From positions 1-35,183 of the forward strand of contig CAYVAS010000023.1 in the NCBI GenBank assembly GCA_964449375.1: 35,183 bases of DNA, in the 5' to 3' direction. Source of the stretch: JAFDWI01 sp964449375. GTDB lineage: Bacteria; Actinomycetota; Acidimicrobiia; Acidimicrobiales; Iamiaceae. The notes beneath the pieces were generated by a model. That model saw only the letters and a program-made list of their open reading frames with translations, had not been told where the DNA came from and made no database searches. Positions 1 to 7,614 of this stretch are shown here, piece after piece (the stretch's first letter is position 1; each line of letters begins with the position of its first letter). The translations under genes and the position numbers were made by a program.

Positions 1-631
1 CGTCGCGCAGCGCGACCGAGCGGTCGACCCGCTCGACGAACTCGGGGTCGTGGGTGGCCACGATCACTGCGGCGCCGTCGGCGTGCACCTCGTCGAGCAC
101 CTCGAGCAGGGTGTTCTTGCCGGGTGCGTCCAGGCCCACGAAGGGTTCGTCGACCAGCAGCACCGAAAAGGGACGGGCGATGCCGAGCAGCAGCGAGGTC
201 TTCTGGCGAAGCCCGCGGCTGAACCGCGCGGGCAGGTCGTCGAGCCGGTCGTCGATCCGGAACCGCTCGGCCAGGTCCTGCGCGTAGCCGTCGTAGCCGT
301 TGCCGCCATGCAGGCGGGACACGTACTCCACGTGCTCGCGCACGCTCAGGTCGTCATAGAGCACCGGGTCGTCGGGCAGAAACGACGTGGTGGCCCGGGC
401 CGGGATCTCCCCGACGGGCCAACCGGCGACGGCCACCTCGCCGTCGGTCGGTTCCAGCAGGCCCGCGACCATCCGCAGAAACGTGGATTTGCCCGACCCG
501 TTGTGGCCGATGAGCGCGACCGACTGGCCGGCGTCGATCGTCAGATCGAGCGGATGCAGTGCGGGAAGTTCGGCGTAGACCTTGGTCAGGCCTGCGGCCT
601 CGACCGCGGGGGCGGCATCAGCGGCGTTCAT
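1..631 (-). CDS. ABC transporter ATP-binding protein (3' end cut by window)
   Basis: Nucleotide-binding subunit of an ABC transporter, expected on the cytoplasmic face of the membrane. About 210 residues are visible. The Walker A motif GHNGSGKST is near residues 42-50, a variant signature RFSRGLRQK stands where LSGGQ is usual, Walker B is LLVDEPFVGLD, and the switch histidine is in ATHDPEF. The ATG at 631 overlaps the TGA of the upstream membrane-protein gene (ATGA), so the two are translationally coupled and probably form one transporter. The C-terminus lies beyond the window. FSRGLRQK-type signatures are common in exporter ATPases of the CcmA/heme-exporter-like and Nod-like group, but the substrate cannot be read from the sequence. 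Confidence 0.9.
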   Translation of the reverse strand, partial: MNAADAAPAVEAAGLTKVYAELPALHPLDLTIDAGQSVALIGHNGSGKSTFLRMVAGLLEPTDGEVAVAGWPVGEIPARATTSFLPDDPVLYDDLSVREHVEYVSRLHGGNGYDGYAQDLAERFRIDDRLDDLPARFSRGLRQKTSLLLGIARPFSVLLVDEPFVGLDAPGKNTLLEVLDEVHADGAAVIVATHDPEFVERVDRSVALRD

Positions 632-1086
632 CGTGACTCCTCATCGTCGGACTCGTCCCAGTCGTCGTCTTCGCCTTCGTCCTCGTCCGCATCGTCTTCG
701 TCTTCCCAGTCGCCGCCCTCGTCGTCATCCCAGTCGTCGTTGTCCCACTCGTCCTCGTCCCCATCCGATTCGTCCCAGTCCTCGTCGTCTTCGTCGGAGT
801 CGTCCCACTCATCGTCATCCCCGACGTCGTCATCCCAGTCCTCGTCGTCATCTGCGTCATCGGCGTCGTCGTCATCCCAGTCCTCATCCTCCTCCCACTC
901 CTCGGCGTCGTCGGACTCGTCCCAGTCGTCCTCTTCGTCGTCCGATTCGTCGGCGTCGTCGTCCCATTCGCCCTCGTCATCGTCCTCGTCGTCCCACTCG
1001 CCGTCCTCGTCCCACTCGCCGTCGTCCCAGTCCTCGTCGTCGTCCCAGTCGTCCTCGTCGTCCTCGTCGTCCTCGTCGTCCTCGTC
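628..1086 (-). repeat. Imperfect GAC/GAG/TGG codon repeat encoding the acidic tail
   Basis: On the minus strand this 459-base stretch is a run of GAC, GAG/GAA and TGG codons with variations on DEDWDD, DDEWDD and DWDESDD. It reads as an imperfect microsatellite-like repeat on the plus strand (cgtcgtcctcgtcgtc and similar). Such tracts often change length by slippage, so tail length may vary between strains. The repeat lies entirely inside the coding region of the membrane protein. Confidence 0.85.
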
Positions 1087-2790
1087 ACGGTGACGGGCCG
1101 GGGCGGGCTTGGGCCTGGTCCGCGACGCCGATGTCCGGGAGCGATCGGCCTTCTCGGCGTCCTTGGCCGACCGTTGCTGCTTGGCCTCCTCCATCGACGC
1201 GCGCCACCAGGCGTGGATGTCCTCGCGGAAGCGGACCCACACGCCCACCATCGCGGCCACGATCATCGCCCCGACACCAGCCATGACCTGGGCCGACCAA
1301 GGCGACTCACCGGCGTCGGCGGCGGCGAAGGCCGCCAGGAACGGTGCCGCGCCCAGGATCGCGATCAGCGGTGGCCACGCCGCGCGCATCACGTTCTTCA
1401 TGCCCGCGAACTCCGGCGGGAGCATGGCCGACATCTCGTCGTTCGCCGACGGCGCACCCATCAGCGCGCTCACCACCGCGCCGGCGAGCCCGAGCATCGC
1501 CATGGGAAGCCACGCGAAGGCCGCCAGACGCAGCGAGTCGACGCCCGGGTCGGCCAGCACGATGACCACCGCCGCGATGGTCGACACGACCAACATGACC
1601 AGCAGCGGCGCCGCCAGATGGCGCACCAGCAGCTCACCCCGCTCGACCGGAAAACCTTCCGAGCGGGTGGGGTGGTCGGTCTCCTGGGCGAGCGGTTCGA
1701 TCGCGTCCAGCCCCGCGACCCACAACGACAATCCGGCCAGCGCGACCAGGGGCAGAGCGCCGTCCCAGGTACCCCGCGCGGCGAAACCGGCGACCACCGC
1801 CAGGATCACCAGCCGCACCAGCCGCGACGCGGGGAACCGCAGCACGCTGCGGACCCCCCTGCTGAACACCAGACGCTTGGGAGGCCGACGGTAGGCGCCG
1901 CCGCCGAACCACGGGTCGCGACGAGGGAGTTCCTGGGCGAGCTGGCGCCGCAGCACCAGCACGGTACGCAGGTCCTGCAGGGTCACCGCGAACCGGAGCT
2001 GACCCACCAGCTTGGTCCGGCGCTCGGCCAGCTCGATGGACAGCCCCGAGATCCCCACCAGGCCCCAGACGGCGAGCAGCACCCCCACCACGGCGGGCCA
2101 CAGCGCCAACGGCTCGAACTCAAGCGGCCACAGGGGCATCGCCCCCAGGTGGGTCATGGGCGCGGTGGGCGCCTGGTCGGCCACGTCCGCGATGGACCAG
2201 GCCATCACCACCAACCCGACGAGCGTGGCGAACCACCGGGGCAGACGCTGGCCGGCCGCGACCAGAGCCGCGCCCGCGCCCAACAGCACCGACGCCAGGC
2301 CGAACGCGGCGCCGCACGCGATCAGCGCGGCGGGGTTGGCGTCCAGGCGGTGGCGTGCGAACAGACCCGCGGCGCCGCCCACGAGCATGCCCAGAAAGAT
2401 GAACGACTGGAGCTGGCGGATCGCCGGTCCCCGCAGCGCATAGGACCGGGGCACCGCCGACATGAGCACGTGGCGCACGTCGGGTTGTTCCAGGGCCAGG
2501 GGCCCGCCCCGGCTGCCCGACCGCAAGCCGGCCATCAGCGCGAACGCGGGCAGCAGACCCAGCACCGCGGGTCCCCGGTCGAGCAGCTCCGCGATGCCCG
2601 CGTCGTCCAGCGGGGTTCCGCCGGCTGCCCCCGAGATCAGGACCAGCGCGACGATTCCGAGGATCGCGGTGACGTACACCCGGTACATCGCGTCGACCCA
2701 GTGGATGTCCGCGATGCGCTTGCGGCGCCGGATCCGGCGCATCTCGACGAGCGCGTCGATGGTCGGATCGGCCGTGGACACGATTGCCAA
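628..2790 (-). CDS. ABC-type multi-span membrane protein with long acidic Trp-rich C-terminal tail
   Basis: A 720-residue protein with roughly eleven hydrophobic segments between residues ~35 and ~525, a short basic linker (around TRPKPAPARHR), then a 152-residue tail (569-720) made almost only of Asp and Glu, with 15 regularly spaced Trp and a few Gly, Ala and Ser. It is coupled by a 4-base overlap to the downstream ATPase, so it is probably the permease of that transporter. No family motif identifies the substrate. The start ATG at 2790 gives MAIVSTADPTIDALVEMRR, a basic cytoplasmic N-terminus before the first span. The tail looks genuine: it is in frame with the membrane domain and followed immediately by the coupled gene. 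Its role is unknown; a cation- or protein-binding disordered tail is a guess. Confidence 0.8.
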   Translation of the reverse strand: MAIVSTADPTIDALVEMRRIRRRKRIADIHWVDAMYRVYVTAILGIVALVLISGAAGGTPLDDAGIAELLDRGPAVLGLLPAFALMAGLRSGSRGGPLALEQPDVRHVLMSAVPRSYALRGPAIRQLQSFIFLGMLVGGAAGLFARHRLDANPAALIACGAAFGLASVLLGAGAALVAAGQRLPRWFATLVGLVVMAWSIADVADQAPTAPMTHLGAMPLWPLEFEPLALWPAVVGVLLAVWGLVGISGLSIELAERRTKLVGQLRFAVTLQDLRTVLVLRRQLAQELPRRDPWFGGGAYRRPPKRLVFSRGVRSVLRFPASRLVRLVILAVVAGFAARGTWDGALPLVALAGLSLWVAGLDAIEPLAQETDHPTRSEGFPVERGELLVRHLAAPLLVMLVVSTIAAVVIVLADPGVDSLRLAAFAWLPMAMLGLAGAVVSALMGAPSANDEMSAMLPPEFAGMKNVMRAAWPPLIAILGAAPFLAAFAAADAGESPWSAQVMAGVGAMIVAAMVGVWVRFREDIHAWWRASMEEAKQQRSAKDAEKADRSRTSASRTRPKPAPARHRDEDDEDDEDDEDDWDDDEDWDDGEWDEDGEWDDEDDDEGEWDDDADESDDEEDDWDESDDAEEWEEDEDWDDDDADDADDDEDWDDDVGDDDEWDDSDEDDEDWDESDGDEDEWDNDDWDDDEGGDWEDEDDADEDEGEDDDWDESDDEESR

Positions 2791-2867
2791 CGCTACAGGC
2801 GCTCAGATGCGCCCGGCGAAGTCCCGGACCTGGTGCCGCTCGCCCCCGGGGCCCTTCGGAGGGCCGG

Positions 2868-3704
2868 TCACCCGACCCGAATGGTTCCGGTTCGAGCAGG
2901 GCGGCAGATGATCTCGCCCAGAGTGGTGGCGAACCAGGCGTCGGGGTGCGCGGCCCACCGTCTCCACCCCTGTGAGATGCGGTGCAGGTCCTCGGTGGTG
3001 CCCAGCCCATAGGCGAGGATCTGGTCCGCGATCGCAGAGTGCAGGATCCGCTCGGCCCACATCTCGCCCCAGAAGCGGGCCCGTCCCGGGTTGGCGAAAC
3101 ACCAGGCGGCCGCGGAGGCGGTCACGTCTTCGAAGCCCGCTCGATGGGCCCAGGCAACCAGACGGCGGCCGGCGTCGGGTTCGCCACCGTTCGCCCGGGC
3201 GGTCTGCTGGTACAGCGCCATCCATTCGTCGAGCTCGGGGATCTCGGGATACCAGGTGAACGCCGAGTAGTCGCTGTCGCGGGCGGCGACGATCCCGCCG
3301 GGACGGCACACCCGTTGCATTTCGCGCAAGGCGGTGACGGGGTCGGCGACGTGCTGGAGCACCTGGTGGGCGTGCACGACATCGAAGGTGTCGTCTGCGA
3401 AGTCCAGGGCGTGGACGTCGCCGACCACGACATCGACGTTGGCGACCCAGCGGTCCTCGACGCCCCGGCGGGTGATCTCGGCTGCATCGGTGGTTGCTTC
3501 GAGCGCGGTGACCCGTCCCGGTGCGACCCGTTCGGCCAGATCGGCGGTGATCGTGCCCGGACCGGCGCCCACGTCCAGCAACGACTGGCCGCGGTGCAGC
3601 AGCGGGAGCAGGTACGCGGCGGAGTTCTGCGCGGTGCGCCACCGGTGCGAGCGCAGCACGGTCTCGGCGTGCCCGTGGGTGTAGCGGGGTGAGGTTGGGG
3701 ACAT
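2868..3704 (-). CDS. Class I SAM-dependent methyltransferase (UbiE/Methyltransf_11-like)
   Basis: A 278-residue soluble methyltransferase. Motif I, LLDVGAGPGTITADLA, lies near residues 42-57. The acidic residue of motif II is in VTALEATTDA, VVGDVHALDFADDTFDVVHA covers motifs III-IV, and RVCRPGGIVAARDSDYSAF follows. The overall pattern is that of the UbiE/Methyltransf_11 group; the substrate is not predictable. The ATG at 3704 has a GGGAG ribosome binding site about eight bases upstream. It lies 77 bases upstream of the ABC membrane-protein gene on the same strand but has its own AT-rich upstream region with a palindrome, so it may be transcribed separately. Alternatives are any small-molecule methyltransferase of this fold. 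Confidence 0.9.
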   Translation of the reverse strand: MSPTSPRYTHGHAETVLRSHRWRTAQNSAAYLLPLLHRGQSLLDVGAGPGTITADLAERVAPGRVTALEATTDAAEITRRGVEDRWVANVDVVVGDVHALDFADDTFDVVHAHQVLQHVADPVTALREMQRVCRPGGIVAARDSDYSAFTWYPEIPELDEWMALYQQTARANGGEPDAGRRLVAWAHRAGFEDVTASAAAWCFANPGRARFWGEMWAERILHSAIADQILAYGLGTTEDLHRISQGWRRWAAHPDAWFATTLGEIICRPARTGTIRVG

Positions 3705-3740
3705 GGCAGCGGCTCCCGGGGTTGGGCCCGCCAGCGTAGT

Positions 3741-3786
3741 GGTATCTCAGATAGTAAGACCAAAATCTCAACAAATGAGACATCCG
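3741..3786 (-). promoter_or_regulatory. AT-rich upstream region with operator-like palindrome
   Basis: This stretch is strikingly AT-rich for the genome. It contains the perfect inverted repeat TCTCA-acaaa-TGAGA (3766-3780) and a second ATCTCAG at 3744-3750. On the minus strand it offers TTGAGA and TACTAT elements 40-80 bases ahead of the methyltransferase start. A promoter with an operator for a local repressor is plausible but unproven, and no adjacent regulator gene is present. Confidence 0.35.
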
Positions 3787-3855
3787 GGTGGAGGGTCGTC
3801 GAAGCCGGGTACCCGGCGCGCCCGGCGCTCACGGCGCGGTCGGTCGCAGCGTCGA

Positions 3856-5502
3856 TCAGTCGGATCGGGCGAATGGCCGGTCGCAGGGACCGCCGATCCG
3901 GGCCCAGGCCCGGAACGTGAAACGGTCCACAGGCTGTTCGTGCACCGAACGGTACCGGCCCTCCAGCACCTCGGCGCCGGCAGGCACGTCGTCGAAGGTG
4001 AGGATCAGCACCGGGTCGGTGCGGTCCAGTTCGGCCCCCACCGTCGAGGTCGGCTCGTACCACTGCGGGTCGGTGACCCCGACCGGTGAGCGGATGTCGA
4101 TCGGCGCGGCGTGCGCGATGCGGTCGTTGGTGAGCCCCCGCATGTCGATGATCTCCAGATCCAGACGGCGGTCACCCAACAGGCCGATCTCGGTGGCCGC
4201 GACCGTCGCACCCTCGGGTGCACAGGTGGCGAGTCGGGGCTGGGCCGCCCACACCGAGGCGAACGCGCTGCCGCCCTCGGCGATCAGGTGGGAGTTCGAG
4301 GTGCCCCCGGTCAGCACCGAAACCGTCCGAAGCGGTCCGGTGAAGGGCAGCGCCGTGACCACCAGGGCGATCGCCACCGCACCGCCGGCCAGGACCGGGG
4401 ACCACCGGCGGGGCAGCCGGCGGACCACCTCGGTGGCGCCCATCGCCACCAGCAGCGCGGTGGGCACCACCAGCGGCGCCACGAAGCGCGGGCCACCCCC
4501 GCTGCCACCTCCCGAGTAGACGACGAACCCGACCGTCGCCACGGCTGCCGCGGCCAGGTAGGCGACCGTGGACCGCCACGCCGCGTCCCGCCGGCCCAGG
4601 ATCGCCACGAGCACCGCTGCGCCCACCGCGCCCCCCGCGGCGATCACGACCGGAGCATGCCAGGAATCGATGCGGAACTGCCGGGCGAAGGTCTCGGCCA
4701 GATGCTGGGCCCCCCGGCGCGCGGCGGGCCCGCGGGCCACGGACTTGGCATAGAAGGTGTTGGGAAACAGCTCGCCGTAGTAGACCAGCCGCGCCCCGGT
4801 GAGCACGACCATCGCCACCACCGGCCCGGCCAGCCAACGCACCCGCCGCGACCACTCGGCGCGCCGGTCGACCACGATCGCGACCAGCGCGATCAGTCCC
4901 ACCCCGAGCAGGTTGTCGGGTCGCACGCTGACCGCCAGGCCCGCCACGACCGCGGTGCGAAGCGGCCGGTCGGCCGCATCGCCGCTCACGGCCAGATCCA
5001 ACAACCACACCATGAGCCAGATCGACAACGTGGTCTCCAGGGCGTCGCTGGCGGCGATGCCCAGGATCCAGGACCCGCCGATCAGCATGATCGCGGATGC
5101 CTCGGCCCACCCCGGCAACCCGATGCGGCGCAACAGCACCACCGCCCGGTAGCCCGCCAGGAACGCGAAGAGCACCGACGCGCCCTTGAGCACGAGCAGA
5201 TCCGTGCCCCCAGAGACCGCGGTCGCGGGCATCGCCACCACCAGGTGCAGCGGACTGGTGAACCCCTCGACCCGCCATCCCGGAACGAACACCGGGCCGT
5301 GCCCGGTGACCACATGGTGCGCATAGCGCAGCGTGATGAGCGGATCGTCGAAGGAGTGACCGAACGACACCAGGGTGGCCGACCCGATCAGCACGAACAT
5401 CAGCCCGAACGCGACCCGCCGATCCAGGCGCGCCGCGACGAAGCCGCCGTCCGTGTGGTCTGTTGGGTTCGCCGAGGGGGCGGGTCGCATCGGTCGAGAC
5501 AC
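3856..5502 (-). CDS. AftB-like GT-C family membrane glycosyltransferase
   Basis: A 548-residue polytopic protein. It has the N-terminal GT-C acidic motif SFDDPLITLRYAHHV (near 50-65, after the first span) and the following GxVFVPGWRVEGFTSPL signature. A later conserved segment, YYGELFPNTFYAKS, is typical of the family that includes the mycobacterial arabinofuranosyltransferase AftB (Rv3805c). About ten to eleven hydrophobic spans are followed by a ~130-residue C-terminal extracytoplasmic domain. Such enzymes use polyprenyl-phosphate sugars on the outer face of the membrane. Whether the donor is decaprenyl-phosphoryl-arabinose cannot be decided here. The gene starts 15 bases after the mce stop on the same strand, so it is probably cotranscribed with ccr-mce, although the pathways are unrelated. 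Confidence 0.75.
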   Translation of the reverse strand: MSRPMRPAPSANPTDHTDGGFVAARLDRRVAFGLMFVLIGSATLVSFGHSFDDPLITLRYAHHVVTGHGPVFVPGWRVEGFTSPLHLVVAMPATAVSGGTDLLVLKGASVLFAFLAGYRAVVLLRRIGLPGWAEASAIMLIGGSWILGIAASDALETTLSIWLMVWLLDLAVSGDAADRPLRTAVVAGLAVSVRPDNLLGVGLIALVAIVVDRRAEWSRRVRWLAGPVVAMVVLTGARLVYYGELFPNTFYAKSVARGPAARRGAQHLAETFARQFRIDSWHAPVVIAAGGAVGAAVLVAILGRRDAAWRSTVAYLAAAAVATVGFVVYSGGGSGGGPRFVAPLVVPTALLVAMGATEVVRRLPRRWSPVLAGGAVAIALVVTALPFTGPLRTVSVLTGGTSNSHLIAEGGSAFASVWAAQPRLATCAPEGATVAATEIGLLGDRRLDLEIIDMRGLTNDRIAHAAPIDIRSPVGVTDPQWYEPTSTVGAELDRTDPVLILTFDDVPAGAEVLEGRYRSVHEQPVDRFTFRAWARIGGPCDRPFARSD

Positions 5503-5517
5503 AGACCCCGTCTCGGA

Positions 5518-6015
5518 CTATTCCTCGACCAGTTCGATCAGGGTGCCGAAGCTGGTCTTGGGGTGCACGAAGGCGACCGTGGTGCCCCGGGAACCGGGAC
5601 GGGGTTCGTTGTCGATGACCCGGCCACCGGCGTCCTTGACGGCCTGCAGCGCGGCGGCGCAGTCGTCCACGCGGTACCCGATGTGATGCAGCCCTTCGCC
5701 CTTCTTCTCCAGATACGACGCCACCGGAGAGTCGTCCCGGGTCGGCGTGAGCAACTGGATGTAGGACTCGGCGACCTTCAACAGGGCCTCTTCGACCCCG
5801 TCGGACTCGACCACCTCGCGGTGGTCCACGGTGGCGCCGAAGGTCTCCCGGTAGAAGTCGATTGCGGCGGGCAGATCGCGCACCGCGATCGCGACGTGGT
5901 CGATCTCGGTGAGGATCGACTCGTCAGTGGCACCGACCTCGGCGTCGGGCGTCTCGCTCTCGGCTCCGCCGATCTTGTCGTGGCGGTTCGGATTGCTGGC
6001 GGCGATCGGACTCAT
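5518..6015 (-). CDS. mce: Methylmalonyl-CoA/ethylmalonyl-CoA epimerase
   Basis: Interconverts (S)- and (R)-methylmalonyl-CoA, and in ethylmalonyl-CoA pathway organisms also ethylmalonyl-CoA epimers. It is a vicinal-oxygen-chelate protein of 165 residues with an extra ~35-residue N-terminus. The metal ligands expected from the Propionibacterium enzyme are visible in order: His40 (IDHVAIAV), Gln87 (YIQLL), His111 (LHHIGYRV) and Glu161 (LIELVEE). FVHPKTSFGTLIEL is the usual C-terminal signature. The ATG at 6015 has an excellent AGAGGAGG site. It lies 58 bases after ccr on the same strand, which supports a shared role in ethylmalonyl-CoA/methylmalonyl-CoA metabolism. Confidence 0.95.
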   Translation of the reverse strand: MSPIAASNPNRHDKIGGAESETPDAEVGATDESILTEIDHVAIAVRDLPAAIDFYRETFGATVDHREVVESDGVEEALLKVAESYIQLLTPTRDDSPVASYLEKKGEGLHHIGYRVDDCAAALQAVKDAGGRVIDNEPRPGSRGTTVAFVHPKTSFGTLIELVEE

Positions 6016-6073
6016 GAGCGGATCCTCCTCTTTGGGGTCCGGGCCGTGCCGACCCGGGGTGGGTGGGCGACGT

Positions 6074-7411
6074 TCAACCCATCGAACGGAACAGCGTGAT
6101 CTTGTCTTCGCCGACCTGCTCCCGGAAGGCGGGGTCGTCGATGCCGAGGCCCTCCTGGTCGGCCAGGCACAGGATGCCGACCTTGCCTTCGGTCTCGTTG
6201 CGGTGCACCGCCAGCGTCGCCTCGCCGACCTGCTCCAGGGGGTAGACCCGGCTCAGCAGCGGCTGGATCTTGCCCTCGGCCAGGAGCTGGTTCGCCGCCC
6301 AGGCCTCCCGGTAGTTGGCGAAGTGCGACGACACGATCCGCTTGAGCTTCATCCACAGGTGGCGGTTGTCGTACTCGATCATGTAGCCGCTGGTCGCCGC
6401 ACAGGTCAGGATCGTCCCGCCCCGGGCGGCCACGAACACCGACGCGCCGAAGGTGGAGCGCCCCGGGTGCTCGAAGACCAGGTCCACGTCGCGGCCGATG
6501 AGGCCACGGATGTCCTTGCCCAGGCGACGCCACTCGGACTCGTCCTGGGTGTGTTCGTCGGACCAGAACTGGTAACCGGCGGCCTTGCGGTCGATGACGT
6601 GCTCGCACCCCATCTTGTGCAGCAGCTCGGCGCGTTCCGGAGACGACACGACGCCCACGGGGATCCCGCCGCCGTTGAGCACGTACTGCACGGCGTAGCC
6701 GCCGATGCCGCCGGTGGCGCCCCAGATCAGCACCGCCTGGCCCTGTTTGAGGTCACCGGCGTGCTTGGACACGATCATCCGGTAGCTGGTCGAGTTGCAC
6801 AGCGCGTTGCACGCGGCCTCTTCCCAGGTCAGGTGCTTGGGCTTGGGCATGAGTTGGTTGGCCTTGACCAGGGCGAGGTCGGCCAGGCCGCCGTAGTTGG
6901 TCTCGAACCCCCAGATGCGCTGGTTGTCGCCCAGCATCGAGTCGTCATGGGAGCTGGGGGACTGGTCGTCCACGCTGTTGCAGTGGATGGTGACCTTGTC
7001 GCCGGGTTTCCAGTTGCGCACCGCGGAGCCGACCCGGACGACCACTCCGGAGGCGTCCGAGCCCACCACGTGGAAGGGTTGGGCGTGCCGTTCGGCCCAG
7101 GTCGATTCGCGGGCCATGCGGTCGTGGAACCCGAAGGTGGGAAGCGGCTCGAAGATCGAGGTCCACACCGTGTTGAAGTTGATGGCCGAGGCCATCACCG
7201 CCACGTAGGCTTCGTCGGGGGCGAGCTCGGGGGTGGGGATCTGGTCGACGTGTAACGACTTGCGCGGGTCCTTGTCGGCGGAGGCGACCCCGTCGAAGAT
7301 CTCGGTCTCGCTGCGCAGCACGTGGGCGGCGCGGTAGGACTCGGGGATCTCGAGGTTGGCGAGTTCCTCGCCGGTTGCACCGGCGGCGATGGCGTCAGCG
7401 AAGGCTTGCAT
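6074..7411 (-). CDS. ccr: Crotonyl-CoA carboxylase/reductase
   Basis: Catalyses NADPH-dependent reductive carboxylation of crotonyl-CoA to (2S)-ethylmalonyl-CoA, the key step of the ethylmalonyl-CoA pathway and a source of polyketide extender units. It is a medium-chain dehydrogenase/reductase of 445 residues from the ATG at 7411. The four CO2-handling residues described for the Kitasatospora enzyme (Asn81, Phe170, Glu171, His365) have counterparts here at Asn80 (INFNTVW), Phe169-Glu170 (WGFETNYGG) and His363 (SSHFANYREAW). This argues for a true carboxylase, not a plain enoyl reductase. The cofactor loop is IWGATGGIGGYAVQ. A longer start at 7528 is possible, but the residues it adds do not resemble the family. 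A TAAGGT hexamer eight bases before the ATG suggests a leaderless mRNA. Confidence 0.95.
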   Translation of the reverse strand: MQAFADAIAAGATGEELANLEIPESYRAAHVLRSETEIFDGVASADKDPRKSLHVDQIPTPELAPDEAYVAVMASAINFNTVWTSIFEPLPTFGFHDRMARESTWAERHAQPFHVVGSDASGVVVRVGSAVRNWKPGDKVTIHCNSVDDQSPSSHDDSMLGDNQRIWGFETNYGGLADLALVKANQLMPKPKHLTWEEAACNALCNSTSYRMIVSKHAGDLKQGQAVLIWGATGGIGGYAVQYVLNGGGIPVGVVSSPERAELLHKMGCEHVIDRKAAGYQFWSDEHTQDESEWRRLGKDIRGLIGRDVDLVFEHPGRSTFGASVFVAARGGTILTCAATSGYMIEYDNRHLWMKLKRIVSSHFANYREAWAANQLLAEGKIQPLLSRVYPLEQVGEATLAVHRNETEGKVGILCLADQEGLGIDDPAFREQVGEDKITLFRSMG

Positions 7412-7614
7412 GGGTCGCAACCTTACCGGCCGCTCGGTTTCAGGTCGTCCTCGGCCGGTGATCTTCAGCAGTCGGCCATGGCCTCGAGCGCCGCAGGGGA
7501 TCCGATCGCGCCGGCCGGGCCGAGGCATCGGTCCGCCGCTCCAGTGGCCGGTTCTGCGGCGGGGTCACTACGATGGAACTCCACTTCATCGACTCACCAG
7601 GGGACCCATCGACC
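7412..7614. promoter_or_regulatory. Divergent promoter region between ccr and thiolase
   Basis: 203 bases separate the two divergent genes. On the plus strand TACGAT (7569-7574) is a good -10 hexamer, about 40 bases before the thiolase ATG, with CAGGGGA as ribosome binding site. On the minus strand TAAGGT (7420-7425) lies eight bases before the ccr ATG and could give a leaderless transcript. No clear -35 element or operator palindrome was seen for either. Confidence 0.5.

Noticed and set aside
50..1093. A long plus-strand frame rich in Ser, opposite the ABC genes
   Set aside because: It is the antisense of GAC/GAG-rich codons; the minus strand carries coupled, recognisable ABC genes.
4111..6099. 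A 662-codon plus-strand frame
   Set aside because: It crosses the well-supported glycosyltransferase and epimerase genes on the other strand and reads as Arg/Gly/His-rich antisense translation typical of high GC.
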